DNA of 64,000 bases from Chromatocurvus sp964613795 (GTDB lineage: Bacteria; Pseudomonadota; Gammaproteobacteria; Pseudomonadales; Halieaceae): the NCBI GenBank assembly GCA_964613795.1, contig CAZTJR010000006.1:1-64000 (forward strand), read 5' to 3'. Under the pieces are notes generated by a model, which was not told the DNA's origin, did not search any database, and saw only the letters and a list, made by a program, of their open reading frames with translations. The translations under genes and the position numbers were made by a program. Positions 43,090 to 51,734 of this stretch are shown here, in pieces (position 1 is the first letter of the stretch; each line of letters begins with the position of its first letter).

Positions 43090-43911
43090 ATGAAAAACTT
43101 CGACAATACCTGCGGCTTCATTACCGGCGGCGCATCGGGTATCGGACTGGCGATGGCGCGGGAACTGGGCAGTCGCGGCATGTCACTGATGCTGGCAGAC
43201 ATCGAGGCAGATGCGCTGGAGCAGGCGGCGAGCGAGTTACGCCATGCCGGGATCGAGGCGAATACGGTCGTTCTCGACGTGGGCGATCCTTCGGCTTACG
43301 AGCAAGTTGCGCTGCACACGCTGGAACGACTGGGCAAGATCAATTTCCTGTTCAACAATGCCGGCGTTGGCGCCCTTTCGCCTGCGGGTCAGACACCCAT
43401 CGCGGACTGGCAGTGGGTGGTGAACGTGAACTTGCTTGGCGTTGCCTATGGCGTGGAGAACTTCCTGCCCTCAATGCTTGCACTCAACGAGCCCTGCTTC
43501 ATCATGAATACTGCCTCACTCGCCGGCCATGTCGCCAATCCCGGTTTTGGCCCCTACAACGCCACCAAGTTCGCGGTAGTGGGATATTCCGAGAGCCTGC
43601 GGCTCGAGCTTGAGAGTTCCCATGTGGGCGTAGCGGTCCTCTGTCCCGCCTGGGTAAAGACCCGCATCGCCCAGAGCGGACGCAACCACCCGGACAACGC
43701 CAAAGCGGAAGCCTCCGTTGACGGCATGAATGCTATCGCCAGGCTGATCGAGGCAGAAGGCATCGCGGTGGAGCAGTTGATAGATCGCGCGCTGGACGCC
43801 ATGGCCGACGGCACCTTCAACGTCTTCACGCACGCGGACTTCTGGCCTATGGTGGAAGATCGCCTGACGCGGGTGCGTGACGACTACCAGCGGGTTCTAC
43901 AGGACAAATAA
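43090..43911 (+). CDS. Short-chain dehydrogenase/reductase
   Basis: The ATG at 43090 gives 273 residues and starts just before the cofactor motif TGGASGIGLA; upstream in-frame codons overlap the peptidase gene and are unlikely. Other motifs are NNAGVGALSP, NTASLAGH (catalytic Ser) and Tyr156/Lys160 in PYNATKFAVVGYSES. The family oxidises or reduces alcohols with NAD(P). Nothing in the context fixes the substrate. A hairpin terminator separates it from the convergent asparaginase gene. Confidence 0.9.
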   Translation: MKNFDNTCGFITGGASGIGLAMARELGSRGMSLMLADIEADALEQAASELRHAGIEANTVVLDVGDPSAYEQVALHTLERLGKINFLFNNAGVGALSPAGQTPIADWQWVVNVNLLGVAYGVENFLPSMLALNEPCFIMNTASLAGHVANPGFGPYNATKFAVVGYSESLRLELESSHVGVAVLCPAWVKTRIAQSGRNHPDNAKAEASVDGMNAIARLIEAEGIAVEQLIDRALDAMADGTFNVFTHADFWPMVEDRLTRVRDDYQRVLQDK

Positions 43912-43922
43912 AAAGAACACCA

Positions 43923-43954
43923 GGATCGCGGCGCCGCTCACGGCAGCGCGATCC
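43923..43954 (-). terminator. Intrinsic terminator of the asparaginase operon (bidirectional)
   Basis: GGATCGCG and GCCG pair with CGGC and CGCGATCC around a CTCA loop. On the minus strand the stem is followed by a T-rich TTCTTTTTATTT stretch, giving a classic intrinsic terminator just past the asparaginase stop at 43961. It can also slow plus-strand transcription from the dehydrogenase gene. Confidence 0.78.
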
Positions 43955-43960
43955 CGGGAA

Positions 43961-45109
43961 TCAGTAGGCAGTGAAAATGCGCTCCAGCTCGCTGCGATCG
44001 CGGGTCTTTTCCAAAGCCAGCATCAACAGAATACGGGCCTTCTGCGGCGTCATTCGCGGCGCCGGGAGCGGGGGTATCCACGCACCCTCCCAACGTGGGT
44101 CTCCTGCCATTTCAGGACAACCTTCCCGCGCGCGGGCCGGCGCGGACGCTTCGACCGGACGTACCCTGCCGAGACTTTCGCCCGTGGGGAAGGCCGTCAC
44201 CACCGTACTGCCCTCACGCGCCAACGCCAGTACCGACAGCATTTCCTGGCAACGCATGTTCGTTGCAGCGATCACGACTCCGGCAGGTGGTTCCGTATAC
44301 TGCGGCCCCAGGCCTCCCGAATAGGAAAAGACCAGGTCCACCGCGGGAAGTACGGTATCCTCGGCGAGTTCGAACTCCGAGCGGTGCGTATGCGGTCGGG
44401 TGGGCGAGAACAGGTACGCTGGGCCCGCTGCGCCGACCAGACCGATCTGGCCGGTCATGAACCCGCCCATACGCGGGTAATCCTTGCGCACTGTTCGCGC
44501 CGAAAGAATGCGCTCATCCATCACCACGAGCACGCCCTTGTCCCGGGAGTCCACCGACGCCGCTGTCTTGACCGCAGCCAGCAGGTTGGCCGGCCCATCC
44601 GCGCTGGCATTGGTTGCGGGACGCTGGGCGCCAACGACAACCACCGGCTTTTCCGACTGAACCGTGAGGTGCAGGAAAAAGGCGGTCTCTTCCAGTCGAT
44701 CGGTGCCGTGGGTCACCACGACACCGGCGAGATCTTCCGTCTCCTGCAGGCGCTGGGTGATCGTCCGCGACAGCGCCACCCATTGCGCGGGCGTAATCTT
44801 CGTGCTGGGCACGTTGCTGAACTGCAGCGTGTCGATGCGCGCCTGCGTTTCCAGCCCCGGGACGGAAGCGATGATCTGCGCCGCATCCAGACTGCCCGCC
44901 CGGTAACGGGCGGGGTCGTCGGGGTCGTCCTGCACGCCGGCGATAGTGCCGCCCGTAGCCACGATCAGTACCGTGGGCAGGTCGGCGTCATCGTTGTCTG
45001 CTGCTGCCATCGCGGGCAGACTCAGCGTACAGATCAGGACGACCCAGAGGGGCAAAGCAGCAGATCGGGCAGCGGTTCTGTGAACAGGCCCGAAGACACC
45101 TGCCAACAT
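43961..45109 (-). CDS. Type II L-asparaginase, exported
   Basis: This 382-residue enzyme hydrolyses asparagine (and possibly glutamine) to the acid and ammonia. A signal peptide (about 15-36, core LPLWVVLICTLSLPAMAAA) points to the periplasm. The two active-site threonine motifs are present: IVATGGTIAG (about 50-59) and VVVTHGTDRLEETAFF. The region before the C terminus (TAFPTGESLGRVRPVEAS) is longer than in EcAII. Its ATG overlaps the stop of the upstream propeller gene as TGATG, so the two are translationally coupled. Confidence 0.92.
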   Translation of the reverse strand: MLAGVFGPVHRTAARSAALPLWVVLICTLSLPAMAAADNDDADLPTVLIVATGGTIAGVQDDPDDPARYRAGSLDAAQIIASVPGLETQARIDTLQFSNVPSTKITPAQWVALSRTITQRLQETEDLAGVVVTHGTDRLEETAFFLHLTVQSEKPVVVVGAQRPATNASADGPANLLAAVKTAASVDSRDKGVLVVMDERILSARTVRKDYPRMGGFMTGQIGLVGAAGPAYLFSPTRPHTHRSEFELAEDTVLPAVDLVFSYSGGLGPQYTEPPAGVVIAATNMRCQEMLSVLALAREGSTVVTAFPTGESLGRVRPVEASAPARAREGCPEMAGDPRWEGAWIPPLPAPRMTPQKARILLMLALEKTRDRSELERIFTAY

Positions 45110-48100
45110 CAGGACTGTACTCTCGAGCGAATCTGCTCGAGCTGCACAGCAAGTTCCTCGTATCGCTCAAACGCATCAAGGCCGGGGGCCTGGTCCGCGC
45201 CACGCAGCATATAGCCGAGGTAGCTTATCTGATCGATCAGCATCGGCTGCATGTAAGTACCCTCGTCCATGACCAGCTCTGCCATCGCCGCATCGATCTG
45301 TCGCGCACGCGGTGCGTCATCGTCGAGCGCTTCGCGTTCCGTCTCAAGCTCATCAGCCAGCTCGCGCGCACCAGACAGCAGGTCCACAATCCGAAGCTGC
45401 AATGCCACCTGCGCATCGATGTTTTCCGGCGTCACACCCTGTTCCAGAACCCGCGGATCAACGACCAGCGTGAGCGGCTGTTCCAGCACCTCTCCACCGG
45501 CGTGGAGGCGCACGGTGTAGTTGCCGGGACGCGCCATGGGACCGCCGCGGAAACGCTTGTCCTCTTCAGCGTGCCAGGCGCCGCGATGGCGCATATCCCA
45601 ATGAAAGCGGTTAATCCCGGAATTGACCGTCAGATCAGGCGTGTCAAGCACGCGGGTTTCGTTGAGCGCCATGCTGTCTTCCACCACGGGCTCTTCCGAT
45701 GCATCTTCACTGCGGAAGGCATTAACGACACTGCCGTCGGCGGCAACAATCTCAAGCTGTACGGCGCCGGAGTAGCCTTCAGGCAGGTGATAATCGATGA
45801 TCGCCGAGGGCTCCGGAAACTGCGGTATGTCTTCCGGATCATAACCGCGCATGTTCTGCCGGTAGCGCACGCTTTCGTGAGACGCAAACAGCACAGGCGT
45901 ATTACCGGGCTCGGGCAGTGGTTCCTGGCTCAGCACGCTTGCCTGGTCCAGCACCCAGAAGCCGCGCCCCATCGTTGACAGCACCAGGTCACCGCGGTGA
46001 CGCTTGATATCGCTGATCGGGGTTACCGGGAGATTCTGCTGGAAAGACTGCCAGTGGTCGCCGTCGTCAAACGAGACGAACAGCCCATATTCGGTGCCTG
46101 CATAGAGCAGACCCGCTCGCAGCGGATCAGCGCGTACAACTCGCACGGGATAATCGGCCGGGATACCGTTGCCATCACTTAGAAGCGTCCAGCTTTTGCC
46201 GAAGTCGGTCGTGCGGTAAATATACGGCTTGGGGTCGCCAAGCTGGTAGCGCAGTGCGGTGATGTAGGCCACCGCCGGATCGTGAGGCGAGGGCTCCACC
46301 GAATCGATCCGTCCGCCGGGGGGCAGATCCCGTGGCGTCACATCCTGCCAGCTGCTGCCGTTATCCCGGGTCACATGTATCGGACCGTCGTTTGCGCCGA
46401 CCCAGATAAGACCGGGCTCCAGCGGCGATTCCCGCAGGGAGTAAATAGTGCTGTAGAACTCTTCCCCCGTGATATCCCGCGTGATCGGACTACCGGAAAT
46501 CACCTGCTTGTCCGGCTCAAAGGCAGTGAGGTCCGGCGAAATGATCTCCCAGGTGACGCCGTCATCACGGGTGCGATGCACGAACTGCGAAGCGTGATAC
46601 ACCGTGTCCGGGTCGTGGGGAGAGACGTGGATGGGCGAGACGCGCTGGAAGCGGTAGCGAAGATCTTTCGGGTTGTGGCCGTACATATTGGCCGCGCCCA
46701 CATAGTAGCTGCGCTCAGTGCCCGTTCGCTTGTCGAAGACCCCGAACCGACCTTTGCAGTTGGAATACACAATATTGTGATTGCCGGGCTTGGGTACGGC
46801 GGGCCCGGTTTCGCAGCCACCGGTCTCGATCAACCAGGCGATCGAGTTCTGTACGGAGTAAGGCGACCTGCTCGGCACCGCAATCGTCGAGCCGTTGTCC
46901 TGCTGACCGGCATAAAGCCAGTAGGGGTACTGGTCATCCACCTCTACCTGATAAACCTCAACCGTAGGCTGGTTGAACTGCGTAGACCAGCTTGCGCCAT
47001 CGTTGTGCGTGACATTTGCGCCGCCATCGTTGGCCTGAATAAACAGACCGGGCTCTTCAGGGTTAAACCACAGGTCGTGATTATCGCCATGTGGTGTCGG
47101 CAACAGCTCCCAGGTCTTGCCGCCGTCGCGTGAGCGTGAGTGGCGCACCGACATCACGTGCACTTCATCGGCGTTATGCGGATTGGCTTCCACCCTGCCG
47201 AAATAGAACGGCCGGGCGCGCAGCGTTGATTTGCTGGACACCTGGGTAAAAGTCTCACCCTGGTCTTCAGAACGGTAGAGTCCGCCCTCGTCGTCGGGGG
47301 CCTCCACCATTACATAGACAATGCGCGAGTCATCGGGTGACACGGCCAGATCCATCCTGCCGATGAGCCCCTGCGGCAGTCCCCTGTCGACGCGCCGCCA
47401 GCTGGCACCGCCATCGTCAGACTTGTACAGACCGCCCTCTTCCTGTTCACCCCCACTGATAATGGTCCAGGGCTTGCGCTCGGCTCTCCAGGCGGTCGCG
47501 AACACCACGTCAGGGTTGCCCGGCAGCAGTTCAACGTCGGCAAAACCGACCCGGTCGGACACATGCAGAACACGTTCCCAGTTGCGGCCACCATCGCTTG
47601 TCTTGTAGACACCGCGCTCTTCGTTGGGCGCGAAGGCGTTGCCAACCGCCGCAACCCAGACCGTATTGTTGTTGCGGGGATCGATCTCTACCGCGCCGAT
47701 ATGGGCCGTTTTCTCCAGACCCATGTGCAGCCAGTTGCGCCCTCCATCCACGGACTTGTAGACACCCTTGCCCGGGATCACGTTACTGCGCAGACCCTCA
47801 GAGCCGGTGCCCACGAAGAGAATATTCGGATCGCCCTGTGAAACCGCGATCGCACCGATTGACGGAGACGCAAAGAAACCGTCCGATACGTTGTTCCAGG
47901 TCGTGCCGTAGTCCGTGCTTTTCCAGACGCCGCCACCGGAGGCACCGAGATAGAATGTGCCCTGTTCCGCTACGGTTCCGCCGACAGCCGTGACACGGCC
48001 ACCGCGGGTGGGCCCCAGGTTGCGGAACTCCAGTGCATCGAGGGGTTCCGCCGCAAGCCACAGGCTGTGCAAAGCCAGAGAGGCACCGATGATAATTTTG

Positions 48101-48156
48101 AGTGAATTCACCACGGCTATTTTCTCTTGTTTTGAGTTCAGGTCAGACCGTACCAT
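45109..48156 (-). CDS. Exported BNR/VPS10-like beta-propeller protein
   Basis: The 1015-residue protein has an N-terminal signal peptide and a long array of BNR/sortilin-type repeats, seen as SxDGGxxW variants such as STDYGTTWNN, SVDGGRNWLH, TSDGGRNWER, SDDGGASWRR and DDGVTWE. A C-terminal domain (about 770-1015) has beta-sandwich and helical parts. Proteins of this kind are annotated as glycosyl hydrolases or sortilins without proven activity. The ATG at 48156 gives a long charged leader; a GTG at 48111 would give a cleaner signal peptide and may be the real start. It is coupled to the asparaginase gene and divergent from a metalloprotease gene 52 bases away. A paralogue lies at 61635. Confidence 0.85.
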   Translation of the reverse strand: MVRSDLNSKQEKIAVVNSLKIIIGASLALHSLWLAAEPLDALEFRNLGPTRGGRVTAVGGTVAEQGTFYLGASGGGVWKSTDYGTTWNNVSDGFFASPSIGAIAVSQGDPNILFVGTGSEGLRSNVIPGKGVYKSVDGGRNWLHMGLEKTAHIGAVEIDPRNNNTVWVAAVGNAFAPNEERGVYKTSDGGRNWERVLHVSDRVGFADVELLPGNPDVVFATAWRAERKPWTIISGGEQEEGGLYKSDDGGASWRRVDRGLPQGLIGRMDLAVSPDDSRIVYVMVEAPDDEGGLYRSEDQGETFTQVSSKSTLRARPFYFGRVEANPHNADEVHVMSVRHSRSRDGGKTWELLPTPHGDNHDLWFNPEEPGLFIQANDGGANVTHNDGASWSTQFNQPTVEVYQVEVDDQYPYWLYAGQQDNGSTIAVPSRSPYSVQNSIAWLIETGGCETGPAVPKPGNHNIVYSNCKGRFGVFDKRTGTERSYYVGAANMYGHNPKDLRYRFQRVSPIHVSPHDPDTVYHASQFVHRTRDDGVTWEIISPDLTAFEPDKQVISGSPITRDITGEEFYSTIYSLRESPLEPGLIWVGANDGPIHVTRDNGSSWQDVTPRDLPPGGRIDSVEPSPHDPAVAYITALRYQLGDPKPYIYRTTDFGKSWTLLSDGNGIPADYPVRVVRADPLRAGLLYAGTEYGLFVSFDDGDHWQSFQQNLPVTPISDIKRHRGDLVLSTMGRGFWVLDQASVLSQEPLPEPGNTPVLFASHESVRYRQNMRGYDPEDIPQFPEPSAIIDYHLPEGYSGAVQLEIVAADGSVVNAFRSEDASEEPVVEDSMALNETRVLDTPDLTVNSGINRFHWDMRHRGAWHAEEDKRFRGGPMARPGNYTVRLHAGGEVLEQPLTLVVDPRVLEQGVTPENIDAQVALQLRIVDLLSGARELADELETEREALDDDAPRARQIDAAMAELVMDEGTYMQPMLIDQISYLGYMLRGADQAPGLDAFERYEELAVQLEQIRSRVQS

Positions 48157-48208
48157 CGAAGCTCACTGCTAGACAATTATTCTTCGCCCTCGCGCAAGGA
48201 AGCCTGAC

Positions 48209-50632
48209 ATGAAGAAATCGAATTCCCGATCGCTGCTGGCTTTACTGCTTCTATTTGGCAGCGTGTCAATGCTGCCGCCCCAGCTGTCCGCACAAACGTC
48301 CGGTTTTGGCGACATTGTGGCAGACACCACGCCGATGGAAGGCTACTTCAACCTGTACTGGGACGAATCCTCTGGAAGGATGTACTGGGAAATTGACAAG
48401 CTCGACACGGAATTTCTTTATCTGGTCTCCATGGGCTCGGGCCTGGGATCCAACCCGATTGGCATCGACCGCGGCCAGCTGGCCGAGACCTCGATTCTCA
48501 CGGCAAAGCGCGTCGGCCGAAAAGTACTGCTGATGCAGCCCAATTACCGTTTCGTCGCCAGCAGCGACAATCCGCTGGAAAGACAGTCCGTAGTCGATGC
48601 GTTTGCCCCGTCGGTGATCTGGGGATTCGAGGTGCTCGCCGAAAAGAATGGCAGTGTACTGGTGGATGCAACAGACTTTTTCATGCGCGATGCCAGGGAT
48701 GTCATCGGCAGAATCGCCAGCCGGGACCAGGGCGACTTCACGCTGGACAAAAGCCGCAGTGTCTTCTTCATGGAAAGCACCCAGACCTTCCCGGAGAACA
48801 TCGAAGTCGAGGTCATGCTGACGTTCAACAGCAGTAAGCCCGGCAAGCTGGTCCGGGGCGTCGCCGCCTCCGGCAATTCAATCACCCTGCGTCAGCATCA
48901 CTCCATAGTGAAACTGCCCGATGAAAAGCTCGCGTCCCGTATGGCGGATCCGCGTATCGGCACGAATGGTCCGACTATTCAGGACTACAGCATGCCTATT
49001 GGTGAGGATTTACAGGTTCGCCTTGTGGCTCGGCATCGCCTGGAAAAAAAGAACCCTGAAGCGGAACGCTCGGAGGCCGTCGAACCCATCGTTTACTACG
49101 TTGATTCGGGTACGCCAGAGCCGGTAAAAAGCGCGCTCATCGAAGGCGCCAGCTGGTGGAACCAGGCCTTCGAGGCAGCGGGCTTTATCGATGCTTTCCA
49201 GGTCAGGGAATTGCCGGAGGATGCCAACCCCCAGGACATTCGCTACAACATGATTCACTGGACGCATCGTCGCACCCGGGGTTACTCCTATGGCTATGCT
49301 GTGACCGATCCCCGCACCGGCGAAATCCTAAAGGGTAACGTGAACCTCGGGAGCCTGCGCCTGCGCCAGGATTACCTGCATGGCCAGGGCCTGATTCCCG
49401 GCTTCCGTTACCTTGACGATATAGCCGACGACAACGCCGCCTCCGTAAACATGGCGCTCGACCGGGTCAGACAGCTGTCTGCGCATGAAGTAGGGCACGC
49501 CATCGGCTTCCCTCACAACTACATTGCCAGCACCTACGGCAGGGAAAGTGTGATGGACTACCCGGCCCCTCGGGTGGAAATTACCGAGGCCGGCGAGCTG
49601 GATCTCTCCACTGCCTATGTCCAGCGCATCGGCGAATACGACAAACTGGCGGTCCGCTACTCCTATGGACAGTTCTCCCCGAACAGTAACGAAGCGGAAG
49701 AACTGGCGAAGATCGTGCAGGAAAGCCTGGATCGCGGGCTGCTCTTCATGGCTCACACCAACAATAACTTTGTCGGTGCAGGCCATCAGTATGCCAGCGT
49801 CTGGGACAACGGGGAAAATCTGGTGGACCACCTTAAGCATGAAATCGAGGTACGTCGCATCGGGCTGGAGAAATTTGGACAATCCGTTATCCGCAATGGC
49901 GAACCGCTATCTTCCCTGGAAGAGGTACTGCTGCCACTCTACATGCATCACCGCTTTCAGCTGAACGCGGCAGCGCAGAGTCTCGGCGGAGCCGACTACC
50001 GCTACGCGGTTCGGGGCGACGGACAAACACCCTTTACCATCATTGATGGTGAGGAACAGCGCGATGCGCTGGAAACACTTCTCTCAACACTGAGCCCCGG
50101 GTTTCTCACCCTGCCGCAGGATATCGTTGCGCTAATTCCGCCGCCGGCCTATCGCTATGGGCAGGGTGAACAGTTCCCCGGGCGCACTGAGCTGCTGTTT
50201 GACCCCCTCGGCGCTGCAGAAGCCGCAGCCAGCCTGTCGGTCAAACAGATTCTGCACCCGGCCCGGATGGCTCGCCTGGTCGCCTACGGCAGCATGGGCG
50301 ATTACCCGGATCTCGAGGAGGTGATCGACCGCCTGATCGACTTCACCTGGGGTGCCAACAAGCCGTCCGGCCAGTATCCACAAGAGGTTCTGAAGGTCGT
50401 ACAGCGAGTCACCGTGAATGAGATGATGCGCCAGGCGCAGGGAAATGACAGCTCCGGTGCAGTAAAAGCCGTGCTGGCTGATCGCCTGGATACCCTGGCC
50501 TCGCGACTCGAGGACGAGCAGGACACCAACGCCCATCTGGCGTCGGTCGCCGCTGACATACGCCGCTGGCAGCAGCATCCCGGGTATGCGGTTCCCGAGG
50601 CGCTGCAGTTACTGCCGGGCGACCCGATCTAG
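48209..50632 (+). CDS. Exported zinc metalloprotease, DUF5117/DUF4953 type
   Basis: This 807-residue protein has a signal peptide (core LLALLLLFGSVSMLPPQLSAQ), a beta-rich N-terminal DUF5117/5118-like region (DGYFNLYWDE-type strands, about 45-290) and a metzincin-like zinc site HEVGHAIGFPH (His426, Glu427, His430, His436). The following ESVMDYPAP supplies a Met-turn-like element. The C-terminal 350 residues are helical. Such proteins are abundant in marine bacteria, and their substrates are unknown. It is divergent from the propeller gene and shares a very short promoter region with it. Confidence 0.88.
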   Translation: MKKSNSRSLLALLLLFGSVSMLPPQLSAQTSGFGDIVADTTPMEGYFNLYWDESSGRMYWEIDKLDTEFLYLVSMGSGLGSNPIGIDRGQLAETSILTAKRVGRKVLLMQPNYRFVASSDNPLERQSVVDAFAPSVIWGFEVLAEKNGSVLVDATDFFMRDARDVIGRIASRDQGDFTLDKSRSVFFMESTQTFPENIEVEVMLTFNSSKPGKLVRGVAASGNSITLRQHHSIVKLPDEKLASRMADPRIGTNGPTIQDYSMPIGEDLQVRLVARHRLEKKNPEAERSEAVEPIVYYVDSGTPEPVKSALIEGASWWNQAFEAAGFIDAFQVRELPEDANPQDIRYNMIHWTHRRTRGYSYGYAVTDPRTGEILKGNVNLGSLRLRQDYLHGQGLIPGFRYLDDIADDNAASVNMALDRVRQLSAHEVGHAIGFPHNYIASTYGRESVMDYPAPRVEITEAGELDLSTAYVQRIGEYDKLAVRYSYGQFSPNSNEAEELAKIVQESLDRGLLFMAHTNNNFVGAGHQYASVWDNGENLVDHLKHEIEVRRIGLEKFGQSVIRNGEPLSSLEEVLLPLYMHHRFQLNAAAQSLGGADYRYAVRGDGQTPFTIIDGEEQRDALETLLSTLSPGFLTLPQDIVALIPPPAYRYGQGEQFPGRTELLFDPLGAAEAAASLSVKQILHPARMARLVAYGSMGDYPDLEEVIDRLIDFTWGANKPSGQYPQEVLKVVQRVTVNEMMRQAQGNDSSGAVKAVLADRLDTLASRLEDEQDTNAHLASVAADIRRWQQHPGYAVPEALQLLPGDPI

Positions 50633-50840
50633 CAGGCCACTAGTGGGCCTCGACACTGACCCCGGTCTCCTGCGAGATCGGGGGATGTTGCTCTACCCAA
50701 TAAAGACCGCGCTGTCTGGTTGCATAGCGCCAACCCTCACCCGCCTTTCACACCGGCATATATCGCCCCTGCCAGAAACGGCGTACTATCGCCGCCTGCA
50801 GCAATACCCATAACCCGACAAGCTGCACCAGGAGAAAGTA

Positions 50841-51671
50841 ATGACCGGAAACCCCCGTTTGCTGCTGTCATTACTCGGCAGTCTGCTTGCCCTCCACGTT
50901 GAAGCACAGACCTCCATCAGCCACTCGGGCGTCATCGAGACCGATTATTCCCGTGCCCGTCAGAGTGGTGTGCAAAACACGGATACTGCGACGGTGGTGG
51001 GTACGGCGTTTCTGCAGGAGGTCAATCACGGTTCGCTACCTCATAACCAGGCTGCGTTTCTTGAACGCGCCTCAAGCCTGACAATGGCCTGGGCCGACGT
51101 TGATGCAGACTTCGGCGTCAATGGCCAGACCGACGGTGATGCGGCGCTCGTTGACCTTCAGTACATCATGAAGTCGCATTGGCTGGTGGGTGCAACGTAC
51201 AGCCGATTCAGGCTTGCCGGCCTGTCAGAACAGGAGACCCGGTCACTGACTTTCGGGCGCTACCTTGATGACACATCGACGATCGTGGCGAACATCGGAC
51301 GCACGGACGACAGCATTGACGGCCTGTCCGACAGTTCCAGCCACATCTGGGGACTCGCCTACAAGAACGTTTCGCGGCATCCCACGGCCAATACGTCCCT
51401 GACACTCGACCTTGACTATCAACACATCGATGCCGACGCCGGCACCAGTAACAGCCTCGGCATTCAGGGTGAGTATCACTTCACCCTGGCGAGCAGTCTC
51501 GTGGCTGGAGTGGATGTCACCGGTGGTGAAACCAAGGGTACGGACTATACCCTTGGGCTGACGCACTACCTGACACGATTCATCGCGCTAGGTGCGACGC
51601 TCAGTCGCAACGAGCCAGATCATCAGCAGCACACCAATACCGTGAAGGTTTTTGCGCGGCTGCTGTTCTGA
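50841..51671 (+). CDS. Putative outer-membrane beta-barrel protein
   Basis: The 276-residue protein has a signal peptide (core LLLSLLGSLLALHVEAQ), preceded by an AGGAG ribosome-binding site. The rest is alternating-pattern beta strands (WLVGATYSRFRLAGL, TSLTLDLDYQHIDAD, FIALGATLSRN) and it ends with a terminal Phe (VKVFARLLF), the usual signature for outer-membrane insertion. No specific porin family is recognised. It is convergent with the diheme cytochrome genes. Confidence 0.75.
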   Translation: MTGNPRLLLSLLGSLLALHVEAQTSISHSGVIETDYSRARQSGVQNTDTATVVGTAFLQEVNHGSLPHNQAAFLERASSLTMAWADVDADFGVNGQTDGDAALVDLQYIMKSHWLVGATYSRFRLAGLSEQETRSLTFGRYLDDTSTIVANIGRTDDSIDGLSDSSSHIWGLAYKNVSRHPTANTSLTLDLDYQHIDADAGTSNSLGIQGEYHFTLASSLVAGVDVTGGETKGTDYTLGLTHYLTRFIALGATLSRNEPDHQQHTNTVKVFARLLF

Positions 51672-51685
51672 ATTTCCCCGGGTTC

Positions 51686-51710
51686 GCCGCCCGACCGACA
51701 GGCGGGCGGC
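51686..51710. terminator. Bidirectional hairpin
   Basis: GCCGCCCG at 51686-51693 pairs perfectly with CGGGCGGC at 51703-51710 around a nine-base loop, between two convergent stops (51671 and 51735). No T-tract is seen. Confidence 0.55.
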
Positions 51711-51734
51711 CACTCAGTGCAATCCGGCCACAAG

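Noticed and set aside
43877..45214. Open frame of 445 codons on the plus strand
   Set aside because: It is antisense to the asparaginase gene, which has all family motifs. The translation is Arg/Gly/His-rich with no family resemblance, as expected for a shadow frame in G+C-rich DNA.
50634..50650. Short hairpin AGGCC/GGCCT after the metalloprotease gene
   Set aside because: Only five pairs with a loop containing ACTAGT and no T-tract; too weak to list as a terminator.
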